Assembly: GCA_030040235.1 (NCBI GenBank)
Contig: JASHUC010000298.1
Location: 1 to 11,354, forward strand
Reading direction: 5' to 3'
Origin: Gammaproteobacteria bacterium
Lineage (GTDB): Bacteria > Pseudomonadota > Gammaproteobacteria > Steroidobacterales > Steroidobacteraceae
DNA length: 11,354 nucleotides
Shown here: piece after piece, positions 1 through 7,095 of the stretch
Layout: every line of letters begins with the position of its first letter
Position numbering within the stretch: position 1 is the stretch's first letter
The notes under the pieces: model-generated
What the model was told of the DNA's origin: nothing
The model's input: only the letters and a program-made list of their open reading frames with translations
Databases searched by the model: none
Translations under genes and position numbers: made by a program

Positions 1-16
1 GGCACAGGATGTACCC

Positions 17-33
17 CGCCGCCCCAGGCGGCG
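17..33 (-). terminator. GC-rich stem-loop just after the esterase gene
   Basis: Positions 17-23 and 27-33 are perfect reverse complements (7 bp, all G or C) around a 3-nt loop. The structure begins 5 nt downstream of the esterase stop codon on the minus strand. The position suits transcription termination or 3'-end protection of the four-gene minus-strand unit. No T-run follows it, so it is not a classical intrinsic terminator. It could also be a chance hairpin in GC-rich DNA. Confidence 0.4.
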
Positions 34-38
34 AGCGC

Positions 39-1283
39 TCATTTGAAAAGCGAGAGGTCGATCGAGCGTGCGAGCGCCTCGTAGCCGGCATCGCTCCCGT
101 GCAGGTGATCGCCGGCCTGCAGCGGCGTCGCGATCCGTGCCGGGTCCTGCGCGTCGCGCCACGCGGCATCGAAATCGAGTACCCCGTCGAGGGCACCACT
201 CGTGCGTATCCAGCGATTGATGAGCTCGCGCTGCGCATTGCCCTCCGGGGCGTAGTACGCCGAGCCCCCGTACGGTGTGATCGTCGCCCCGATGACTTTG
301 ATGCCCCGCTCGTGCGCGCGGGCGATGATCTGCCGGTAGCCCGCGATCACGGCCTGGGCCGTCGCTTTCTCCGGGGAGGCCAGGCGCTTGAAATACGCCG
401 CGAGCGGTCCTGCGAAATGTCCGTACGAGATCCCGAGATCGTTGACGCCCTCGAACACCACGACGTAAGAGACGCCCGGCACCGACAGTACGTCGCGGTC
501 CAAGCGCGCGAGTGCGCTCTGCCCGGCACCGTCGTTCAGAATCCGGTTGCCGCTGATGCCCATGTTGACGATGCCCCAGGCGGTGCGCCCGTGGCGCGCC
601 GCGAGGCGCTCGGCGAAGAGGTCGGGCCAGCGACGGTTGGCATTGGCTTTTGAGCCGACCCCATCCGAGATCGAATCCCCGAGCACGACGATGGACCCGG
701 CAGGACCCCTCGCCTGCACCTCGATCCCGGAGACGAAGGCGCGCGCCTGCACGGTCCGCACGGCCGTGAAGGCCTTGTCCGTGAAATTCCCGGTCGCGGA
801 GACATAGGCGGTTTGCATCCCGAGCGCATGACAGGTGCACTGGCCCGTGTTCCCGGGCAGGTACAGGCTGATCGAGAGCACCGCGAACGGCTTCACCGCA
901 AGCTCGATGGGGTCGCTGAGGAGCGGCGCCCCGGGGGGAATCGTCGCGCCCGGCTCACCGTCGAACAGGACTGCGCGATCGGTACCGGCGCGCGGCGCAC
1001 CCGCGGCATCGGCGAGAGCGACGTGCACCGCGCCGATCCGCAGCGCCTTCGTGCCGTACTCGTTCGTGAACCGGATGCGCAGCCGCGTGCCGCCGGCGGA
1101 GAGGCGCACGACCTCACGAACCGTTTGATTGTCAAAGCTCGGAGTGGCCGGAAGGGGACCCAGTGCCGGACCGGGCGGCTCCGGGGCGGCGCCCCAGGTC
1201 GTGATCCACTCGGCGGCACGCACATCGAGCGAGGCGGCCAGGAGCACCGCGGAGAGAGCCCAATACGGAAATCGTTTTTGCAT
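39..1283 (-). CDS. Exported SGNH/GDSL hydrolase (XynE-like esterase)
   Basis: A predicted secreted serine esterase of 414 aa. The N-terminus (MQKRFPYW, then a hydrophobic stretch to about residue 18 and a VRAA site near 24) reads as a Sec signal peptide. Residues about 25-190 form a beta-rich region, starting EWITTWGAAP, of the kind that precedes the catalytic part in XynE-like members. The SGNH blocks are in order: GDSISDG with nucleophile Ser204, GISGN (Gly243/Asn246), GVNDL with Asn281, and DHLHGSDAGY supplying Asp392 and His395. All four catalytic signatures are intact. Known relatives deacylate sugars or simple acyl esters; the substrate cannot be read from sequence. The start is the ATG at 1283-1281, which shares one base with the stop of the upstream HAD gene (TGATG). 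A longer open frame runs further upstream but lies inside the HAD gene and would bury the signal peptide. Probable last gene of the minus-strand operon and its only exported product. Confidence 0.9.
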   Translation of the reverse strand: MQKRFPYWALSAVLLAASLDVRAAEWITTWGAAPEPPGPALGPLPATPSFDNQTVREVVRLSAGGTRLRIRFTNEYGTKALRIGAVHVALADAAGAPRAGTDRAVLFDGEPGATIPPGAPLLSDPIELAVKPFAVLSISLYLPGNTGQCTCHALGMQTAYVSATGNFTDKAFTAVRTVQARAFVSGIEVQARGPAGSIVVLGDSISDGVGSKANANRRWPDLFAERLAARHGRTAWGIVNMGISGNRILNDGAGQSALARLDRDVLSVPGVSYVVVFEGVNDLGISYGHFAGPLAAYFKRLASPEKATAQAVIAGYRQIIARAHERGIKVIGATITPYGGSAYYAPEGNAQRELINRWIRTSGALDGVLDFDAAWRDAQDPARIATPLQAGDHLHGSDAGYEALARSIDLSLFK

Positions 1284-2131
1284 CAGAGCAGCTCCCTGAG
1301 ACTCGCGAGCACGCGGTGCGGCCGCTTGCGCGCGGGCTGCCGCAGCCAGTCCTCCGGCTTCATCATGCCGGTGGTCACACCGAGCGCCGTCGCCCCGCCC
1401 CGGTGCGCCATGAGAATGTCGACCATCGGATCGTCTCCCACGACGGCGACCTCGCCCATCCGCACCCCGAGCCGCCTGGCGACGAACCGCAAGGCATGCA
1501 GCGAAGGCTTGCCGGTCAACACGGCGCGAGCCTTCGTCAGGCGGCGGATGGCGCCCGTGATGGTGAAAGAGTAGCCGATCGTGCGTCCGTGCTTGGTCAT
1601 GAAGAACGGTACGTCGGAGGCGACGTAGAGCTTCGCGCCTCCCCAGACCGCATGACACGCCGTCTCGATGTCGCGCATGGCGCACTCCGGGTGCCAGCCG
1701 ACGTAGACGGCATCGACCTCGGTTGCACCGGCCTCCCCGGTGAAGACCGTCGCAATGCCGGCTTGCTCGAGCGCGTGCCCCACACCGCGCACCCCGAGGA
1801 CGAGTGTGCGTTTGATCCCGCGCCGCGCCATGTGATCCGCCGTGATGCTCGAGGGGGTGAGCATCTGGCCATCATCGACGGGCAGGCCGATCTTGCGCAG
1901 TTTTGCGGCCTGCTCGGCGGGCGGGTATGCGCTGCCGTTCGTCAACAGCACGAACGGCATGCCACGCTCCTTGAGCCTCGAGAGCACCTCGATCGCGCCG
2001 GGGAGCACCTCATAGCCGCCGAGCGATCGATCGCTCAGCAGGAGCGTGCCGTCCACATCGAACATGAAGCCCTTGACGCCCGGCCGCGCTTGGGCGTCCC
2101 CGTCCGCGACGACCGCGGCCGTCGCACTCAC
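1283..2131 (-). CDS. HAD-superfamily phosphatase, NagD-like (subfamily IIA)
   Basis: A 282-aa cytoplasmic hydrolase with every HAD motif. Motif I is FDVDGTLL (nucleophile Asp25, Asp27), motif II is LLTNGS (Thr64), the motif III lysine is in TGKPS (Lys208), and motif IV is VVGDDPMVDI (Asp233/Asp234, Asp238). The long insert between motifs II and III, including VDAVYVGW, fits the C2 cap of NagD-type enzymes, which dephosphorylate small molecules such as nucleotides or sugar phosphates. The true substrate is unknown. The chosen start is the GTG at 2131-2129, which overlaps the upstream TGA in a GTGA junction and places the FDVDGT strand near residue 22, as usual for the family. A start at 2275 is also open but would add 48 residues of Arg/Ser/Ala-rich sequence encoded inside the ATP-grasp gene. 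The coupling on both sides suggests that this phosphatase works with the ATP-grasp protein. Confidence 0.88.
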   Translation of the reverse strand: MSATAAVVADGDAQARPGVKGFMFDVDGTLLLSDRSLGGYEVLPGAIEVLSRLKERGMPFVLLTNGSAYPPAEQAAKLRKIGLPVDDGQMLTPSSITADHMARRGIKRTLVLGVRGVGHALEQAGIATVFTGEAGATEVDAVYVGWHPECAMRDIETACHAVWGGAKLYVASDVPFFMTKHGRTIGYSFTITGAIRRLTKARAVLTGKPSLHALRFVARRLGVRMGEVAVVGDDPMVDILMAHRGGATALGVTTGMMKPEDWLRQPARKRPHRVLASLRELL

Positions 2132-3180
2132 TTGCGACCGCCGAAGATCGACAGGACGTGCGTGAGCGGATTCGCGGCTGCGTTCGCAGCCGGCGCGGCC
2201 TCCTTCTGCGACCACACCGTCTCGGGCCGGCTCTGAAGAAGCAGAATCGATCCCGTGTGCCGGTCGAGTGCCCACTCGATGTCCTGGGGCCGGCCATAGT
2301 GCCGCTCCACACGGCGCCCGATGGCGCGCAGCGCCTGCAGTTCCGCATCGCTCATGGCGGGGACCCGGCGACGCTCCCCGGTGACGGGAATCGCATCGAT
2401 GCCCCCACCGGATGCCGGCACGTGCTCGATCGCCTTGTCGGAGATCTCGCGCACCGAGACCTCACCGGTGATCTTCCCCAGCACCCAGCGGTCGGGCGTC
2501 ACCTCCCCGCCGACGACCGCCGACCCGAGTCCCCAGGCTGCCTCGATGGTGATGACCGAGCGGTCCCCGGTCGTGGGGCTGCGCGTGAACATCACCCCGG
2601 CCGAGCGCGCATCGACCATGATCTGCACGACGACCGCCATGGCGACCGTCTGCTCCGGGAATCCGTGCTTGAGGCGATAGGCGATCGACTCCGTGGAGTA
2701 CAGGCTCGCCCAGCAGCTTCGCACCTTCTGCAGCATCTCCTCGGGTGAGCGCACCCAGAGATAGGTATCCTGAAGTCCCGCGAAGCTCGCGTCGGTCGCA
2801 TCCTCGGTGGTGGCCGAGGAGCGCACCGCGACGGCCCCGGGGGCCGCCTGGGCGCAGAGCTCGGCGTGCGCTCTCGCGATCTCGTGGAGCACCTCCGGCG
2901 GCAGCTCGGCGCTCTCGAGCCTCGCCCGCAGCGCCTTGGAGCACGCGACGATCGACTCGAGGTCATCCGGGCTCAGCGCTTCGATGCGAGCGCGCACCGG
3001 GACCTCGCGCTCGAGCGCCTCGATGAACCTCTCGAACGCGCGCGTTCTCACGACGAAGGCCGGCGGAACCGCGATCCCCGCGCGGTGCAACTCCCCGAGA
3101 CTGCCGCCCTTGCCGCCGACGTGCGGGCGGTCCTCGAGTGCGATCTCGGAGATCCAGCTCACGTACTCGAATGACGCCAT
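2128..3180 (-). CDS. Stand-alone PEP synthase/PPDK N-terminal ATP-grasp domain protein
   Basis: A 350-aa protein matching only the nucleotide-binding part of phosphoenolpyruvate synthase-type dikinases. Visible motifs are VGGKGGSLGEL (Lys24), VAVRSSATTEDATDASFAG (Arg120), FTRSPTTGD near 199-206, IEAAWGLGSAVVGGEVTPD (Glu213), and DIEWALD followed by LLQSRPETVW (Glu302, Gln316, Arg318). The chain ends about 30 residues later with an Ala-rich tail. The swivelling phosphohistidine domain and the C-terminal PEP/pyruvate barrel, which normally bring the family to near 800 aa, are absent. The ATP-binding half looks intact, so this is probably a natural split subunit and not a decayed gene. A split precedent is the roughly 40-kDa ATP-domain subunit of phenylphosphate synthase, which needs a separate His-carrying partner. 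No such partner is in this window. It starts at the ATG at 3180-3178 without a clear Shine-Dalgarno, and its TGA overlaps the HAD start. Confidence 0.88.
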   Translation of the reverse strand: MASFEYVSWISEIALEDRPHVGGKGGSLGELHRAGIAVPPAFVVRTRAFERFIEALEREVPVRARIEALSPDDLESIVACSKALRARLESAELPPEVLHEIARAHAELCAQAAPGAVAVRSSATTEDATDASFAGLQDTYLWVRSPEEMLQKVRSCWASLYSTESIAYRLKHGFPEQTVAMAVVVQIMVDARSAGVMFTRSPTTGDRSVITIEAAWGLGSAVVGGEVTPDRWVLGKITGEVSVREISDKAIEHVPASGGGIDAIPVTGERRRVPAMSDAELQALRAIGRRVERHYGRPQDIEWALDRHTGSILLLQSRPETVWSQKEAAPAANAAANPLTHVLSIFGGRK

Positions 3181-3330
3181 GGCGAACGCGAGTGCTCAGG
3201 GGCGCCGCGCCACGACGGCACGGAGGTCTTGGAGTATATCGATCACGGCGGCCCGTGCGGGAGGTTGTACATGAGCTTCCCGTTGATCGTTCGGGCTCAT
3301 CCCCTCGATGCCGTACTCTGTGCCGGCGCG
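3181..3330 (-). other. 150-bp gap between synthetase and ATP-grasp genes, with a 34-codon frame
   Basis: This is the only sizeable gap in the minus-strand cluster. It contains a short frame, ATG at 3300-3298 to TGA at 3198-3196, coding MSPNDQREAHVQPP and then a short helical-looking tail, 34 aa in all. The frame is in phase with the downstream ATP-grasp gene, separated by one stop and five codons. There is also a small inverted repeat (CACGG/CCGTG, about 3244-3257) and a TATACT hexamer at 3238-3233 that resembles a -10 box but has no good -35. I cannot tell whether this is a leader peptide, an internal promoter region or plain spacer. Confidence 0.3.
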
Positions 3331-5283
<1,953 letters not shown>

Positions 5284-5290
5284 GAGGATT

Positions 5291-5319
5291 GTTTAACATC
5301 CGCCGGCGGTGATTGTCGA
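5291..5319 (-). promoter_or_regulatory. Candidate sigma70-type promoter for the acetoacetyl-CoA synthetase gene
   Basis: Reading the minus strand, TCGACA (5319-5314) matches the -35 consensus at 5 of 6 positions. After a 17-bp spacer comes TTAAAC (5296-5291), a poor -10 at 3 of 6. Transcription would start within a few bases of the ATG at 5283, implying a very short or leaderless mRNA, which agrees with the missing Shine-Dalgarno. The whole divergent gap is only 51 bp, so promoters for both directions must sit here or inside the genes. Confidence 0.3.
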
Positions 5320-5334
5320 ATCGTGGAGAGGACC

Positions 5335-5865
5335 ATGCGGAAGTTCACCACGGTCTTTCTCGGTTGCATTGCGGCGGTCTTGCTGCTCGGCGCCTTCCAG
5401 ACGCGTGCGCGGCAGCAACCGCGCGCTCCCGCAGCTCGGAGCACGCCGCCCGCGCGTTCTGCGACGGTCCCGCGGCCCACCTTGCGCGAAGCCCTCCGAG
5501 GGCTCGACGCTGCCGTTGCAAATGCCCGTGAAACGCGCATCTCGCTCAGCTGCGCGGTGGTCGATGTGCGCGGCGATCTCGTCGCCTTCGTGCGCATGGA
5601 CGATGCGGCATTCCTCACGGCCTCGCTCGCCGAGGGCAAGGCACTCGCCTCGGCACTGTTCGGCCGGCCGAGTGCCGACGTCGCGGGGATGGCGGCTTCA
5701 CCGTTCTTCGCGAGCGTCAACGCATCCGTGCAGAATCGGATCGTTCCCGCGCAGGGCGCGGTGCCGATCGTGCGCGAAGGGCGGGTGATCGGAGCCGTGG
5801 GCTGCAGCGGCGGGGCGCCCGCGCAGGATGAGGCCGCCGCGAAGGCGGCCCAGGTCGCGTTCTAG
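5335..5865 (+). CDS. Exported GlcG/HbpS-like (DUF336) protein
   Basis: A 176-aa protein. Residues 1-24 (MRKFTTVFLGCIAAVLLLGA onward) form a hydrophobic signal peptide or anchor, followed by an Arg/Pro/Ala-rich linker to about 48. The rest is the GlcG/HbpS fold: LSCAVVDVRGDLVAFVRMDDA (start near 71), SLAEGKALASALFGRPS, then GAVPIVREGRVIGAVGCSGG and DEAAAKAA at the C-terminus. HbpS of Streptomyces is an extracellular heme-binding member that modulates the SenS/SenR two-component system; GlcG members elsewhere have unclear roles. The sequence contains no His, Tyr or Trp at all, so the usual heme ligands are missing; Cys73, Cys157 and Met residues remain. The start ATG has GGAGAGG just upstream at 5325-5331. 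It diverges from the acetoacetyl-CoA synthetase gene with 51 bp between them. Family membership is clear; function is not. Confidence 0.85.
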   Translation: MRKFTTVFLGCIAAVLLLGAFQTRARQQPRAPAARSTPPARSATVPRPTLREALRGLDAAVANARETRISLSCAVVDVRGDLVAFVRMDDAAFLTASLAEGKALASALFGRPSADVAGMAASPFFASVNASVQNRIVPAQGAVPIVREGRVIGAVGCSGGAPAQDEAAAKAAQVAF

Positions 5866-6083
5866 CATTCCCCCTCGCGGCCGGTCCGGGGGCGGTAAAC
5901 CCAAGCCGGCCTCGAGCGTTAGTCTCCTGAGGGCTCGCCCGGGTTCGCGAAACTCCGGCGAGCATGGCCGTGTCGAGTTATGTAGTGCCTCGCAGCCGTG
6001 CCTCGGTCAGTGGTAAAACGAGGCAGCCGTTGTCGAAACGAGGCGGCCTTCGCGCTACATTCCTCGCTCTGGAGGATCTGCCT
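5866..6083 (+). promoter_or_regulatory. 218-bp spacer with clustered GCCTCG motifs before the Gly-rich gene
   Basis: No convincing gene is present. Visible structure includes a C5/G5 stem (5870-5874 with 5888-5892) just after the GlcG-like stop, a possible weak terminator without a T-run. A 7-bp hairpin follows (5933-5939 with 5957-5963) whose loop contains the palindrome TTCGCGAA. The hexamer GCCTCG occurs at 5909, 5987 and 6000, and its complement CGAGGC at 6019 and 6039. AAACGAGGC(A/G)GCC is a direct repeat at 6016-6028 and 6036-6048, spaced exactly 20 bp. This arrangement could be an operator near the promoter of the Gly-rich gene. I see no strong -35/-10 pair. The Shine-Dalgarno GGAGGA at 6071-6076 closes the region. 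Confidence 0.4.
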
Positions 6084-6920
6084 ATGCGTACCCCAGGTCG
6101 TATCTCGCATTGGACTCGGCGCCTGCGCTCCGTCACGGTGCTCGCTGCAGCGGGCCTGCTGGTCGCCGGTGTAGCGGCTGCACAGGGTCACGGCGGCGGC
6201 GGCGGCGGCGGCGGTCACATTGGCGGGGGCGCGCATTTCGGCGGGGGGGCTAATTTCGGCGGGGGGGCTCATTTCGGCGGTTTCGACGGGGCGCGCTTAG
6301 GCGGGTTTCGAGGCCGCGGCTATTACGGCCGCTATGGCGGATACGGCTATGGCTTGGGGTTCTACGGGCGGGGCTACTACGGCTGCTGCGGTTGGGGCTG
6401 GTGGGGCCCGGGCTGGTGGGGCCTCGGCCTGTATGCCTCCTGGCTTCCCTGGTACTACTCCCTTTACTGGTGGGACGGCTATCCCTACTACTACTACGGC
6501 AATACCTATTACGTATGGGATGGTGATGCCGGCGAGTACCAGCAGGTCAATCCTCCGCAAGGATTTCAGCCCGACACCAGTGCGCCGAGCCCGGGGGCCG
6601 GCGCCACGGGGCCCGGCCCGATGAATTCGGAGCTGTTCGCCTATCCGAAGGGGGGGCAATCTCCCGAGCAGCAGGCTCGTGATCGCCAGGAGTGCAGCAG
6701 CTGGGCAACCGGTCAGGCCCGCTCGCAGTCGGCACCCCCACCGCAGGGAGGCCCGGCTGCGCCTCCTGCCCCTGCAGGGGCGACGAGCGGTGAGCCCGGG
6801 AGCCCGCCGCCTGCGACCGCCGGGGCGGGAGGTCCAGCCCCGAACGCTGTCATGCAGCACGATGCGTATCTGCGCGCCGAGGCGGCTTGCCTCGAGGCGC
6901 GCAACTACACCGTGCGCTGA
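6084..6920 (+). CDS. Exported Gly/Tyr/Trp-rich protein (DUF6515-like) with Cys-containing tail
   Basis: A 278-aa protein. Residues 1-34 are a signal peptide (RRLRSVTVLAAAGLLVAGV, then AAAQ). Next come a polyglycine run, three hexapeptide repeats of the type GGGA(H/N)F, and a Gly/Tyr/Trp-rich stretch with GWGWWGPGWWG and PYYYYGNTYYVWDGDAGEYQ, which resembles the end of DUF6515-type envelope proteins. After a Pro/Gly linker comes a conserved-looking module: FAYPKGGQSPEQQARDRQECSS (written here in part as YPKGGQSPEQQ and DRQEC), then after a Pro/Ala-rich insert AYLRAEAACLEARNYTVR at the end. The two Cys of that module could pair. It is likely periplasmic or at the outer membrane; no enzymatic motif is seen. 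The start ATG at 6084 is well supported by GGAGGA seven bases upstream. A longer in-frame start at 5964 would put 40 residues ahead of the signal peptide and is rejected. Confidence 0.85.
   Translation: MRTPGRISHWTRRLRSVTVLAAAGLLVAGVAAAQGHGGGGGGGGHIGGGAHFGGGANFGGGAHFGGFDGARLGGFRGRGYYGRYGGYGYGLGFYGRGYYGCCGWGWWGPGWWGLGLYASWLPWYYSLYWWDGYPYYYYGNTYYVWDGDAGEYQQVNPPQGFQPDTSAPSPGAGATGPGPMNSELFAYPKGGQSPEQQARDRQECSSWATGQARSQSAPPPQGGPAAPPAPAGATSGEPGSPPPATAGAGGPAPNAVMQHDAYLRAEAACLEARNYTVR
6191..6214 (+). repeat. (CGG)8 microsatellite inside the Gly-rich gene
   Basis: Eight perfect tandem CGG triplets encode a polyglycine run right after the signal peptide. Unit gain or loss would change the length of the run without a frameshift. 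The tract is prone to slippage and also to sequencing error. Confidence 0.9.
6222..6275 (+). repeat. Three 18-bp tandem repeats coding GGGA(H/N)F
   Basis: Three consecutive 18-bp units (6222-6239, 6240-6257, 6258-6275) differ at only a few bases and encode the hexapeptides GGGAHF, GGGANF and GGGAHF; a partial fourth unit follows as GGF. Units two and three carry G7 homopolymers at 6243-6249 and 6261-6267, where a one-base slip would break the reading frame. Confidence 0.9.
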
Positions 6921-6940
6921 TCCGTCTCTCGTCTTCGGGT

Positions 6941-6968
6941 ATCGGTGCTCGCGCATCGGTGCTCGCGC
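6941..6968 (+). repeat. Perfect 14-bp tandem duplication in the spacer before the kinase gene
   Basis: ATCGGTGCTCGCGC occurs twice back to back, at 6941-6954 and 6955-6968, starting 20 bp after the stop of the Gly-rich gene. The rest of the spacer (to 7095) shows no clear promoter; TTGGCG at 6970 and TTGCAC at 6982 are possible -35 boxes without a well-spaced -10. A G7 run lies at 7028-7034. Confidence 0.85.
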
Positions 6969-7095
6969 GTTGGCGATAGCCTTGCACGCGATCTGAGCAT
7001 AGGATCTCCCAGGCCGGTCGCAGCCGCGGGGGGGCGACGTGCCGCGCGAGGACTCCGTGCAGTTTCAGCGGCGGGCGCGAGCACCCGGGGGTCTC

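Noticed and set aside
1316..2236. A 306-codon plus-strand frame opposite the HAD gene
   Set aside because: Shadow of the HAD gene; Arg/His/Asp-rich with no recognisable domain.
2132..2275. Upstream in-frame start (2275) for the HAD gene
   Set aside because: It would add 48 residues encoded inside the ATP-grasp gene with no conserved character; the GTG in the GTGA overlap gives the usual family N-terminus.
5999..6050. tRNA-like stretch (GTCAGTGGTAAAACG resembles a D-arm)
   Set aside because: No acceptor stem, anticodon arm or T-arm of proper size can be formed around it; the resemblance is limited to the loop.
5964..6083. Upstream in-frame ATG for the Gly-rich gene
   Set aside because: It would place 40 residues before a clear signal peptide; the ATG at 6084 has a strong GGAGGA ribosome site.
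6191..6275. CRISPR-like repeat array
   Set aside because: The repeats are 3-bp and 18-bp coding tandem units with no spacers between them.
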